Source of the DNA: an uncultured Eubacteriales bacterium
Lineage (GTDB): Bacteria > Bacillota > Clostridia > Monoglobales > Monoglobaceae
NCBI GenBank assembly: GCA_905198865.1
Contig: CAJKEB010000002.1
Span: 1-64,000, forward strand
Length of the DNA: 64,000 nucleotides
Direction: 5' to 3'
Part shown: positions 51,719-58,949 of the stretch, piece after piece
Layout: each line of letters begins with the position of its first letter
How positions within the stretch are numbered: position 1 is the stretch's first letter
Notes under the pieces: model-generated
What the model saw: the letters and a program-made list of their open reading frames with translations, nothing else
Told to the model about the DNA's origin: nothing
Database searches by the model: none
Position numbers and translations under genes: made by a program

Positions 51719-54106
51719 ATGAAACCATTAAAAAAGTTAGCTCTCTTGGCAATAGATGACCTGACTGCATATGACGCAATCAGGAATCAAATACACGAAA
51801 TTAAAGAGCTTGGTTTTGACGGACTTGTCTTTCAGACAAGAAATTACTGCGGCAGTCCCGAATATCTGAGCGAAAAATATATGAAGGCTGTTTCGGACAT
51901 TATTATATATGCCAAGTCTCTTGAAATGGATTTTTGGATTGGCGATGAGCAGTCCGAAAGGGCGTGCTCTGCAAACGACGCGTTTGAAAAAGAACTTACG
52001 GCTATGCAAAGCTGTTGGCTTGAGCTCTCCTCTGACAAATCTTATACCGAAAAACGCTTCAGAGCCGGGATAAATATGCTCGACTTCTCCTGTGTGAGGG
52101 AACTGATAGAACAAACTTACGAAAAATATAAGTCCGGCCTCCCGAAAGAAGCGTTTAACTACGTCAAAGGCTTTTTCAGCGACAAAAACGGCTTTGTCCG
52201 CGGAAACGGCTGCGGGCGCGCGTTAGGCTGCGTTCCGTGGTATGACGATATAGTTAAAGATTATAACCAGAAATACGGAGAGGATATAAACAGCCGGCTT
52301 ATCGAATTGTTTGCCCCCGAAGGTCAATCAAAGGAAATCAAGGCGCAATATTGGCAGCTGATCACAGAAAGATTGAAGGTGTGCTATTTCGACCAAATTC
52401 AGGAGTGGTGCAATCAGAATAATAAGCTGTTTATGGCTGAACTCAAAGGCGATAAAACTCCTTTTTTGCAGGTCAGCTACCACGGCTCGGCCGTCCAAGC
52501 ATTGAAGGACGTCAACATTCCCGGAGTAAGCGGCTTCGGACGATACGCCGGCAACTGTTATTATCCGAGAATCGCCTCATCTGCCGCTCGTCAGTTCGGT
52601 GATGGAACCTGTATGTGCAAAGCTCTGTACGGTGCCGGCTGGGGGCTTAATCCTTATGACCTTGAAAAAAATATTTCATGGCTGATTGAATGTGGTATCA
52701 ACACTTTTGTCTTTCACTGCGCAAGGCCTGACTTAAAATTTGATAATATAATAGACCGGCCTGCTTCATTTCCAACACATATGCCGTGGAAATCCGCACT
52801 GCCGTCTATATTTGAAAAATTAGACCACCTCGCGGAAATTGAATTTGACCGGCCGAGAAATATTCTTGTCATAACTCCAATGCAGGCAATATGGGAAAAC
52901 TACGTGCCGGATAAACTCGGCGAGATAAGCGAAACAGACGGTTCAAACCAACCCGTGTGCCTGTCGTCCGAACTCAGCGACAAAGCTTTGGAAATCTGCA
53001 ACCGCCTCCATGAGATCGGCAGAAGATTTGATATAACCGATGAAATCACTTTTGAAAACAATGTCGACTACCGCGAGAGAGGTGTTACAGTCGGCAACGC
53101 AGCCTACAGCACTATTCTTGTGACGCCCGGCTGCTCGTTTTCCAAAAAGGGCATGATGTATATCGAACGCGCCAAAGCGAACGGAGTTCGTATACTTACT
53201 GACATTCCTACAACTGATACTGAGGTTATACCGCTTGAGCTAATCAAAAGCAGAACACAGGAAATTGTACCGATGAAAATACACCAAAGCGACTGGTCGG
53301 TAACATTTCCAAAACAAAACCGTCTTGTTCTGATTCCGAAGCAAGATGGGGAAAACCTCATCTGTAATTTCACAGTTGATTCTGACTTTTCAGCCGGTCC
53401 GGTAAAGCTGTTAGTCAGTGACGAAACAGCAAATGTCAGCATAAACAACATAATAGTCACCGCCGAAAACCGTGATGAATACGGTATATACTACGATATT
53501 ACCGATAACATTCTCGGCGGAAAAAACACAATTCTGCTTGAAAACTGCGGCCATATTTATGCGTGCCTTCTTGGAGATTTTAAAGTTATATCCTCAAGAG
53601 GCTACCTGATATTTGACGAACGCCAGGTGCAGACGTCTTATGACTTTATATTAAAAAATCCGACAATGGAAAGCAATTCAAGTCTGACAGAATGTGGTTA
53701 TCCGTTCTGTACTGATTATGTAATTGCAAAGAAAATCTTTATCACAAGAGAGAATATTCTACACCCATATATCCAGATTGACTGCCGCAATGTTTCGGCG
53801 ATGGAGGTAAAATTTGACGGCGCTCCGGTCGGATATGTATACGGCAAAAACAACACTCTAGAAGTGCCGTCTATCGAATCGGGACAGCAGCATCTTGTTG
53901 AAGTAAAAGCTTTTTCATCGGCATTTAACGCTTACGGTCCGCATTTTTATTACAAGGGCGACAGCGGATTGGTGACACCGTCACAATATTTCGGTGTTAA
54001 GGACTTCACTGATGATGCAAACGCTCCCGATGTAACAACAAACAACCGAATGAAGCTTGTGCTGTGGAGCCTGCCGAAGAATATCGATATTATTCAGAAA
54101 TTTTAA
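51719..54106 (+). CDS. cytoplasmic glycoside-hydrolase-like protein (GH106-related pattern)
   Basis: 795 residues, no signal peptide. The first about 370 residues look like a TIM barrel of the alpha-L-rhamnosidase/GH106-like type: GFVRGNGCGRALGCVPWYDD, YNQKYGEDINSRLIELF, YFDQIQEWCNQNNKLFMAEL, KDVNIPGVSGFGRYAGN, SSAARQFGDGTCMCKALYGA, GWGLNPYDLEKNISWLIECG and INTFVFHCARPDL. The C-terminal half is beta-rich, probably a glycan-binding sandwich. Relatives usually have DEP in the FFSD strand; here it reads FFSDKNG, so a catalytic acid may be missing or displaced. Likely substrate: oligosaccharides from pectin side chains (rhamnogalacturonan). AAGGGG lies nine bases before the ATG, and a TATAAT at 51668-51673. 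Confidence 0.6.
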   Translation: MKPLKKLALLAIDDLTAYDAIRNQIHEIKELGFDGLVFQTRNYCGSPEYLSEKYMKAVSDIIIYAKSLEMDFWIGDEQSERACSANDAFEKELTAMQSCWLELSSDKSYTEKRFRAGINMLDFSCVRELIEQTYEKYKSGLPKEAFNYVKGFFSDKNGFVRGNGCGRALGCVPWYDDIVKDYNQKYGEDINSRLIELFAPEGQSKEIKAQYWQLITERLKVCYFDQIQEWCNQNNKLFMAELKGDKTPFLQVSYHGSAVQALKDVNIPGVSGFGRYAGNCYYPRIASSAARQFGDGTCMCKALYGAGWGLNPYDLEKNISWLIECGINTFVFHCARPDLKFDNIIDRPASFPTHMPWKSALPSIFEKLDHLAEIEFDRPRNILVITPMQAIWENYVPDKLGEISETDGSNQPVCLSSELSDKALEICNRLHEIGRRFDITDEITFENNVDYRERGVTVGNAAYSTILVTPGCSFSKKGMMYIERAKANGVRILTDIPTTDTEVIPLELIKSRTQEIVPMKIHQSDWSVTFPKQNRLVLIPKQDGENLICNFTVDSDFSAGPVKLLVSDETANVSINNIIVTAENRDEYGIYYDITDNILGGKNTILLENCGHIYACLLGDFKVISSRGYLIFDERQVQTSYDFILKNPTMESNSSLTECGYPFCTDYVIAKKIFITRENILHPYIQIDCRNVSAMEVKFDGAPVGYVYGKNNTLEVPSIESGQQHLVEVKAFSSAFNAYGPHFYYKGDSGLVTPSQYFGVKDFTDDANAPDVTTNNRMKLVLWSLPKNIDIIQKF

Positions 54107-54121
54107 TTATAACACAAATCA

Positions 54122-54153
54122 AAACCCCTGAAACAGTGCTGTTTCAGGGGTTT
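54122..54153. terminator. bidirectional terminator, formerly next to tRNA-Thr
   Basis: A perfect 15-base-pair stem with a two-base loop ends the glycosidase-like gene. On the minus strand it would directly follow the tRNA-Thr 3' end if the inserted element were removed. Confidence 0.88.
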
Positions 54154-54156
54154 AAA

Positions 54157-54203
54157 AGTGGAGCCGATAAGCGGAATCGAACCGCTGACCTATTCATTAC
54201 GAG
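54157..54203 (-). repeat. attachment-site copy of the tRNA-Thr 3' half
   Basis: Identical over 45 bases to 56107-56151, plus two more matching bases at the outer side. Not a functional tRNA: the acceptor 5' strand, D arm and half of the anticodon stem are missing. Confidence 0.85.
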
Positions 54204-54245
54204 CGGATAATATTACTTTCAGCAGTTTTTAGCAATCTCTCAAAA

Positions 54246-54266
54246 CCTACGTTTTTACGCCGTTTT
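54246..54266 (+). repeat. left copy of repeat P (ACGTTTTTACGCCGTTTT)
   Basis: It matches 56083-56103 at 19 of 21 bases, near the att copy. With repeat Q it is probably an integrase arm site. Confidence 0.6.
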
Positions 54267-54320
54267 TGACGATTTTACTTTTTGTAACCTATCGTAATTT
54301 TTAGCCTTTTTTGGTGCCTG

Positions 54321-54342
54321 TAGTAGACAAATAGTAGACAAA
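54321..54342 (+). repeat. left copy of tandem repeat Q (TAGTAGACAAA twice)
   Basis: Two exact 11-base units in tandem. The same pair, with one changed base, lies at 56017-56038 just past the integrase fragment. Confidence 0.7.
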
Positions 54343-54428
54343 TTTCAAAAATCATAGTTTGTTTTGATAATTATATACGATACAGTGTATTTATACTCGT
54401 CCGCCCTTTTACACTAAGAAATATAAAA

Positions 54429-54452
54429 CGGAGCGACATATTTACCGCTCCG
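54429..54452 (-). terminator. probable terminator of the DUF4160/DUF2442 pair
   Basis: CGGAGCG and CGCTCCG with AT-rich flanks, 55 bases past the DUF2442 stop. The 54204-54507 stretch otherwise holds only the repeats listed. Confidence 0.6.
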
Positions 54453-54507
54453 ACCTGTATAGATTATCATAGTATAACAAAAGAATTGTGGCTCGTTATG
54501 AGTAGAA

Positions 54508-54747
54508 TTATACCGGATTAGATAATTCGTATAATTCATGTGGTGCAATGTCTTGACCGCCTGACCATTCTATTGTATTGCCGCAAGGTCTGACAGTCTC
54601 AAAATCAGCCTTATTTTTGAGTTTCCCGAACCATTCGCCTCTTATATAGGGTTTTACATCAAAACGCTTTATTTCGCCATTTTCAAAAGTTACAATAACA
54701 TTGTAATTATCTGACGTTTTTACTTGTATTACATTTGGATATTTCAT
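54508..54747 (-). CDS. DUF2442 protein
   Basis: 79 residues: VIQVKTSDNYNVIVTFENGE, then RFDVKPYIRGEWFGKLK and TIEWSGGQDIAPHELYE, the pattern of DUF2442. The family is regularly found directly after DUF4160 and has been proposed as a toxin-antitoxin pair; this is not proven. A strong GGGGG precedes the ATG. Carried in the integrative remnant. Confidence 0.85.
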   Translation of the reverse strand: MKYPNVIQVKTSDNYNVIVTFENGEIKRFDVKPYIRGEWFGKLKNKADFETVRPCGNTIEWSGGQDIAPHELYELSNPV

Positions 54748-54777
54748 ATTATACCCCCTGTTCTTAAAAATCTGCTA

Positions 54778-55044
54778 TTATTTTAACGGCTCAATCTTAA
54801 AATAACCGTCACCGCTTGATAATAATTTCCAGTTTGCAGATAAATCTTCTTTATGAATTTCAATCCACGCAAGCAGCAATTTAAGTTTATTTTTGGGAAA
54901 ATCACCTTCTAATATGTTTCCCTCAAAATCAACTACAATTTCGTAGTCTTGATATTCTGCGTGTATATGCGGCATATTATGTTTGCCACCTAACTCGCTA
55001 TACATTCTTACTATGATACCAAAAAATATACTTAACGTCGGCAT
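54778..55044 (-). CDS. DUF4160 protein
   Basis: 88 residues: MPTLSIFFGIIVRMYSELG, then MPHIHAEYQDYEIVVDFEG and LLLAWIEIHKEDLSANWKLL, the pattern of DUF4160 (His-Pro-His motif near residue 25). It forms an operon with the DUF2442 gene 30 bases downstream. The ribosome site before its ATG is weak. Confidence 0.85.
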   Translation of the reverse strand: MPTLSIFFGIIVRMYSELGGKHNMPHIHAEYQDYEIVVDFEGNILEGDFPKNKLKLLLAWIEIHKEDLSANWKLLSSGDGYFKIEPLK

Positions 55045-55101
55045 TCTTATCGCTCTTTTCTATAGATATTTTTAAATAGATAGTTTTAATCAATAAATTA
55101 C

Positions 55102-55305
55102 TTACAATTCAATTTCTTTACCTGTATCGTCTAAAATTTTAGCCTGTACAGCGCTTTTGATGTAACCGTTAAGACTCTCATCTTGTTGTTCTGCAATATC
55201 TTTCAAAACTTGTTTTTGTCCTTTTTTCACTCTAAACGGTACTTGTTCGTATGCTTTAGCATTATATTTTGCATTTGCTCTTTTTCTTGCTTCAGATATA
55301 GCCAT
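55102..55305 (-). CDS. small ribbon-helix-helix-like protein
   Basis: 67 residues, MAISEARKRANAKYNAKAYE then QVPFRVKKGQKQVLKDIAEQ and DESLNGYIKSAVQAKI. A strand followed by two helices with SLNGYIKSAV is typical of Arc/MetJ-type DNA-binding antitoxins and of small proteins in clostridial elements. AGAGGTGATTTT precedes the ATG at 55305. Its target is unknown. Confidence 0.7.
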   Translation of the reverse strand: MAISEARKRANAKYNAKAYEQVPFRVKKGQKQVLKDIAEQQDESLNGYIKSAVQAKILDDTGKEIEL

Positions 55306-55357
55306 AAAATCACCTCTTGACACATAATATTTTAAGTGATATAATAGGTGTAACAAA

Positions 55358-55380
55358 GGAAACAGCTTTGATTGTTTCCG
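55358..55380. repeat. hairpin GGAAACA...TGTTTCC, left copy
   Basis: GGAAACA, about seven bases, TGTTTCC. The same arms recur at 55552-55574. The two copies bracket the candidate type I toxin unit. Confidence 0.5.
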
Positions 55381-55398
55381 CAGTTTAGTTATAAAAAT

Positions 55399-55435
55399 AA
55401 TAACCGCCTACGGCTACCAAACACGGGCGGTTATT
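55399..55435. terminator. bidirectional terminator of the toxin-like unit
   Basis: AATAACCGCC pairs with GGCGGTTATT; T-runs on both sides. Overlapping terminators of this kind are typical of Fst-like type I toxin-antitoxin loci. Confidence 0.7.
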
Positions 55436-55454
55436 TTTTTATGTTCTTTATTAA

Positions 55455-55508
55455 CTATATCAAAGCGACTGTAAAAGCCACTAACAATATCATTTGTATG
55501 TAGTCCAT
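55455..55508 (-). CDS. 17-residue hydrophobic peptide, candidate type I toxin
   Basis: ATG 55508 is preceded by GGGGGTGATTTT, an excellent ribosome site. The peptide MDYIQMILLVAFTVALI is one short membrane helix, like the small holin-like or Fst/TxpA-type toxins of Firmicutes, and is followed by a bidirectional terminator. An antisense RNA from the opposite strand would be the antitoxin; I did not identify its promoter with confidence. It lacks the usual charged C-terminal tail, which lowers confidence. Confidence 0.4.
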   Translation of the reverse strand: MDYIQMILLVAFTVALI

Positions 55509-55551
55509 AAAATCACCCCCATAATAGCTTATTCCAACCTACAGGGAGCGG

Positions 55552-55574
55552 AAACAACCGCCGCTGTTTCCTTG
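55552..55574. repeat. hairpin GGAAACA...TGTTTCC, right copy
   Basis: Same arms as at 55358-55380 with a different loop (ACCGCCGC). Confidence 0.5.
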
Positions 55575-55601
55575 CTACGTATAATATTATAACATAAAAC
55601 A

Positions 55602-55694
55602 GGTACTGTTATCAATGTATAATATAAACAAAAGCACACTGACAACATTGTATATATTGCATATTGACTTTATACTGTTATCAGTGTATAATAG
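55602..55694 (+). repeat. direct repeats TACTGTTATCARTGTATAATA
   Basis: A 20-base sequence occurs at about 55603-55623 and 55673-55693, 70 bases apart, each ending in TATAAT. The second covers the -10 box of the promoter at 55664-55692, so the repeat may be an operator. Confidence 0.5.
55664..55692 (+). promoter_or_regulatory. strong promoter inside the element
   Basis: TTGACT (55664-55669), 17 bases, TATAAT (55687-55692), pointing at the truncated frame at 55742. Confidence 0.65.
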
Positions 55695-55741
55695 CACCAT
55701 AAAATAAATCAAACAAATAAAAACAAAGGCGTGTAACACAA

Positions 55742-55807
55742 ATGAGTACAGACGTATTAACAAACAAGGTCAAGGAGTACAAAGAGTTGCATGCTATGAT
55801 ACGTTAA
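55742..55807 (+). pseudogene. truncated N-terminus of an element gene
   Basis: 21 codons, MSTDVLTNKVKEYKELHAMI then Arg and stop. It reads like the helical start of a longer element protein and breaks off at a GCATGC where sequence from another gene begins. Confidence 0.4.
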
Positions 55808-55810
55808 GCA

Positions 55811-55903
55811 TGCAGTAAACTTGTAACCCTTTTCGGGCTTATAGTCATTTATTGCACGTTCAACGGCAAGCCACGCTATACTTACAAGCTCGTCCGACTC
55901 GCT
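55811..55903 (-). pseudogene. fragment resembling sigma-70 region 2
   Basis: On the minus strand, SESDELVSIAWLAVERAIND is followed by YKPEKGYKF, very like region 2 of sigma factors (YDPEKGYKFSTYA). There is no start or end; it is joined directly to the integrase fragment. Confidence 0.4.
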
Positions 55904-55999
55904 CAAACCAGTACCACAATGAATATTTACGCTCATGCTTTAAAGTCACTTGATGAAACGGCAAGCAATGTTTTAGAGGATATTTTACAAGCAAAATAA
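55895..55999 (+). pseudogene. C-terminal fragment of a tyrosine integrase
   Basis: The last 34 codons read RLAQTSTTMNIYAHALKSLD then ETASNVLEDILQAK and stop. QTSTTMNIYAHAL is the hallmark of the C-terminus of phage/ICE integrases, including the catalytic Tyr. It ends 107 bases before the tRNA, the normal position of int next to att. The rest of the gene is gone. Confidence 0.75.
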
Positions 56000-56016
56000 C
56001 TTTATGATTTTTTTAA

Positions 56017-56038
56017 CAGTAGGCAAATAGTAGACAAA
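56017..56038 (+). repeat. right copy of tandem repeat Q
   Basis: CAGTAGGCAAA then TAGTAGACAAA; one unit is exact. It begins 18 bases after the integrase stop. Confidence 0.65.
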
Positions 56039-56043
56039 TAACA

Positions 56044-56067
56044 AAACCGCCCCATATGGAGCGGTTT
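56044..56067. terminator. hairpin after the integrase fragment
   Basis: AAACCGCcCCATATGGaGCGGTTT, the usual place of an int terminator. Confidence 0.6.
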
Positions 56068-56082
56068 ATTTATACGCCAAAA

Positions 56083-56103
56083 CCAACGTTTTTACGGCGT
56101 TTT
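56083..56103 (+). repeat. right copy of repeat P
   Basis: CCAACGTTTTTACGGCGTTTT, directly beside the tRNA 3' end. Confidence 0.6.
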
Positions 56104-56106
56104 CAG

Positions 56107-56182
56107 TGGAGCCGATAAGCGGAATCGAACCGCTGACCTATTCATTACGAGTGAATCGCTCTACCGACTGAGCTATATCGGC
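56107..56182 (-). tRNA. tRNA-Thr (anticodon CGT)
   Basis: 76 bases with CCA encoded. Acceptor GCCGATA/TATCGGC, D stem GCTC/GAGC, anticodon stem ATTCA/TGAAT with loop CTCGTAA (anticodon CGT, reads ACG), T stem AGCGG/CCGCT. Every stem pairs fully. Its 3' part was restored by the integrated element; its original terminator now lies 2 kb away at 54122. Confidence 0.97.
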
Positions 56183-56292
56183 ACTCACATTAATATATTA
56201 TACAATAAATATACTTTATTGTCAAGGTCTGATTTTTATATTTTGATAAAACCTATATTAATATGCGACTATAGCATACTTATAGCTGATAT

Positions 56293-56904
56293 TTACCATT
56301 TTTCTTCATAATACCACAGGTTGTCACAAATTCGCTCTACATATAAGCTGTCATAACCTGATTTCGGTTTGCAAAGCCAACCTTCTCCGGATTGTTCAAA
56401 TTCCTCTTTATATTTGCTTTTTGCGTCTTTGATGTCATCATTCGGGAAATAATAAACACCGCTGCACACCCCGGACGGAGCTATCCCTCTGCCGCCGAAA
56501 TATAGGTTGATTATTGCTCCGTCAATACCTACAGATTTAAGTTTATCTATGTTAAGCATTGCAATCAGATATTCATCTGTCAGCGGTTCATAGATATATG
56601 TTGGTTCAAGATATTCATTTCTCTCACCGGTATCTATAACTACATATTTGCCTTCAATATCACCTGCACCCTCCGGCAGCTCTCTGTCCTTCGTGTCATA
56701 TATCCCGACAATATTACTTGAATATATGGTATAGACCGCAGCATTTATTATTTCTTTGTTTTCCCGAATAATTTTAGTTATATACTTTTTTGACGTCATA
56801 TCCCCGGATGTTATATCATGAACAAAAATGCCAACACAAAAAATAGTTAAAACAAGCAGTCCTACACAAGCATACTTAATCGTTTTAATAATAATTTCTT
56901 TCAT
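56293..56904 (-). CDS. membrane-anchored protein, unknown
   Basis: 203 residues from ATG 56904 (AAGG eight bases upstream; the GTG at 56913 is less likely). One N-terminal hydrophobic segment (about 8-30) anchors a mostly outer domain with GIYDTKDRELPEGAGDIEGK, EPLTDEYLIAMLN and GVYYFPNDD. Three cysteines near the end could form disulfides. I do not recognise a family. It is second of two similar-looking genes. Confidence 0.7.
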   Translation of the reverse strand: MKEIIIKTIKYACVGLLVLTIFCVGIFVHDITSGDMTSKKYITKIIRENKEIINAAVYTIYSSNIVGIYDTKDRELPEGAGDIEGKYVVIDTGERNEYLEPTYIYEPLTDEYLIAMLNIDKLKSVGIDGAIINLYFGGRGIAPSGVCSGVYYFPNDDIKDAKSKYKEEFEQSGEGWLCKPKSGYDSLYVERICDNLWYYEEKW

Positions 56905-56940
56905 ACCTCTCACCTTTATCTGATATTATCTGAAATACTT

Positions 56941-57447
56941 TTATATATTTGTATGTATATAATACACCGTACAGCTCTCAACATCGACATAATAAATATC
57001 ATAATAGTCAAACTTTCCATAGCTGCTTTGTCCAATCGGTTTTCCTTCCAAAGTATAAATGTGAAAATAATCACCGGAATTTATTTGTATATCCTTATCA
57101 AATGAATATTTATCCGCATAGTCACACCATTCTAACCATCCCTCAAAATTATCAAAGTATTCTTGCAAACTATCAACATCTTCGTTCGTGACAACTCTAT
57201 ACCATTTACTTTTTTCAAACTTTTGAATTGATTTATCATTGAAATGGTATTCCGAATAATTTGTAAAATCCCCAAATCCACCATTTGAGTATTCCACCTT
57301 ATATTCACTGAACCACAAACTTGTTTTTATGCCATATTTATCCCAATCCGATAAAACAGTACATGCACATAACGTAAAAAACAATATTAAAAATAGCATA
57401 ACAAAGGCTGCAAATACACGAATTACCATTACAGATATGTTATGCAT
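56941..57447 (-). CDS. membrane-anchored protein, unknown
   Basis: 168 residues with one N-terminal hydrophobic helix (about 8-32; FFTLCACT could be a lipobox, but the fit is poor). The rest is rich in Tyr, Asp and Ser (EYSNGGFGDFTNYSEYHF, VDSLQEYFDNFEGWLEW), probably an outer beta domain. AGGAGGTG before the ATG is strong. It forms a unit with the next gene, 36 bases away. No family recognised; it could belong to an older insertion beside the tRNA. Confidence 0.7.
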   Translation of the reverse strand: MHNISVMVIRVFAAFVMLFLILFFTLCACTVLSDWDKYGIKTSLWFSEYKVEYSNGGFGDFTNYSEYHFNDKSIQKFEKSKWYRVVTNEDVDSLQEYFDNFEGWLEWCDYADKYSFDKDIQINSGDYFHIYTLEGKPIGQSSYGKFDYYDIYYVDVESCTVYYIHTNI

Positions 57448-57542
57448 AATAGCACCTCCTGAAAATTTCTATAACCATATTATATCAGCAATATTATCAT
57501 TTGCCAATAACTATTTATCGTTTTTCAATAATAAATTAACAC

Positions 57543-57575
57543 AAAAAAGCTCCGGGAAAATTGCCGGAGCTTTTT
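57543..57575 (-). terminator. terminator of the ribosomal protein operon
   Basis: AAAAGCTCCGG, eight bases, CCGGAGCTTTT, 14 bases past the rplQ stop. Confidence 0.88.
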
Positions 57576-57588
57576 AAGATAGTTTTAC

Positions 57589-57930
57589 TTATACCAACTC
57601 AAGTACTGAAATTTCAGCAGCATCGCCGCGTCTCGGACCTACCTTGATAATTCTGGTATATCCGCCGTTTCTGTCAGCGTACTTCGGGGCGATTTCATCA
57701 AACAATTTTGAAACAACTTCTCTCTTTGTAATATAAGAAAGCGCTTGTCTCTTTGTGTGAAGTGTATTCTTCTTGCCGAGAGTAATCATCTTCTCAGCTA
57801 TCTTTTTAACCTCTTTCGCTCTTGTTGTGGTAGTTTCGATTCTACCGTTCTCTAAAAACGAAGTAGTGAGGTTTCTCAGCATAGCACGTCTTTGATCTGT
57901 TGGTCTGCCAAGCTTTCTCTCATGTGCCAT
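57589..57930 (-). CDS. rplQ: 50S ribosomal protein L17
   Basis: 113 residues, MAHERKLGRPTDQRRAMLRN, normal bacterial length. Last gene of the cluster, after rpoA as in most bacteria. A terminator follows. Confidence 0.98.
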   Translation of the reverse strand: MAHERKLGRPTDQRRAMLRNLTTSFLENGRIETTTTRAKEVKKIAEKMITLGKKNTLHTKRQALSYITKREVVSKLFDEIAPKYADRNGGYTRIIKVGPRRGDAAEISVLELV

Positions 57931-57960
57931 TTATATCACCTCTTCCTTATTTTTTAAGTA

Positions 57961-58908
57961 TTAGTCGTCACTTGCAAGTCCAAGTCCCATTCCCTCGAGC
58001 TTGGAAATAACTTCTTCAAGCGACTTACGTCCAAGGTTTCTAACCTTCATCATGTCGTTTTCACTGCGTGTGGTCAAATCCTGAACCGTGTTGATACCCG
58101 CACGTTTCAGACAGTTGTATGAACGTACAGACAAATCGAGCTCCTCGATTGTTGTCTCAAGTACCTTTTCCTTCTGTCCTTCTTCTTTTTCGACCATAAT
58201 CTCAACATTCTTAGTGTCATCGGACAAATCGATAAACAGACTGAGATGCTCGCTGATTATCTTTGCGGCAAGGCTGACAGCCTCTGCCGGCGCAATAGTT
58301 CCGTTTGTCCAAAGCTCAAGCGTCAATTTGTCATAGTCGGTCACATTTCCCACACGGGTTTTGTCCGTATAGTAATTTACCTTTTCAACCGGTGTGTATA
58401 TTGAGTCTGTTGCAATAACACCAATCTGACCACGGATAAGCTCCTTGTTCTGGTCGCATGAAACGTAACCGCGACCCTTATCAATATTGATTTCCATAAA
58501 CAGCTTTGCATCATCGTCCAAAGTTGCAATATGCAAATCTTCATTGATAATCTCTACATCAGCGTCATGCTTGATATCACGGGCGCAAATTTCACCGGCG
58601 CCCTCCTGATTGATGTAAATGGTTTTCGGACCATCTGAATGAAGCTTTATCGCAAGGTTCTTAATGTTAAGTATTATCTCGGTAACATCCTCTTTAACAC
58701 CCGGAATAGTTGAAAACTCGTGTAAAACACCATCTATCTTCACGGAAGTAGAAGCAACACCCGGTAAAGAAGACAAAAGCATTCTTCTCAAAGAGTTGCC
58801 AAGTGTTGTTCCATAGCCTCTTTCCAAAGGCTCAATAACGAATTTTGCATATTTATCATCTTCAGAAGATTCAATACACTCAATTCTCGGCTTTTCTATT
58901 TCAATCAT
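57961..58908 (-). CDS. rpoA: RNA polymerase alpha subunit
   Basis: 315 residues. The N-terminal dimerisation domain has GYGTTLGNSLRRMLLSSLPG; the C-terminal domain has LDLSVRSYNCLKRAGINTV and RNLGRKSLEEV, which bind UP elements and activators. Complete, between rpsD and rplQ. Confidence 0.98.
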   Translation of the reverse strand: MIEIEKPRIECIESSEDDKYAKFVIEPLERGYGTTLGNSLRRMLLSSLPGVASTSVKIDGVLHEFSTIPGVKEDVTEIILNIKNLAIKLHSDGPKTIYINQEGAGEICARDIKHDADVEIINEDLHIATLDDDAKLFMEINIDKGRGYVSCDQNKELIRGQIGVIATDSIYTPVEKVNYYTDKTRVGNVTDYDKLTLELWTNGTIAPAEAVSLAAKIISEHLSLFIDLSDDTKNVEIMVEKEEGQKEKVLETTIEELDLSVRSYNCLKRAGINTVQDLTTRSENDMMKVRNLGRKSLEEVISKLEGMGLGLASDD

Positions 58909-58949
58909 TGTAAAGACCTCCTATGAATTAGGATAGCAGGCGCAGCCTA

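Larger units (their letters stand above)
54157..56182. mobile_element. remnant of an integrative element in tRNA-Thr
   Basis: The 45 bases from the anticodon loop to CCA of tRNA-Thr occur twice in the same orientation, at 54159-54203 and, as part of the intact gene, at 56107-56151. This is what a tyrosine integrase leaves when it inserts at the 3' part of a tRNA gene. Between them lie the C-terminal codons of such an integrase next to the tRNA, arm-type repeats at both ends, small genes of accessory type and fragments of a sigma-like gene. There are no conjugation or capsid genes, so it is a decayed relic of about 1.9 kb. Confidence 0.8.

Noticed and set aside
54159..54203. A second tRNA-Thr gene
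   Set aside because: Only the 3' half is present (anticodon loop to CCA). No acceptor 5' strand or D arm, so it is an attachment-site copy.
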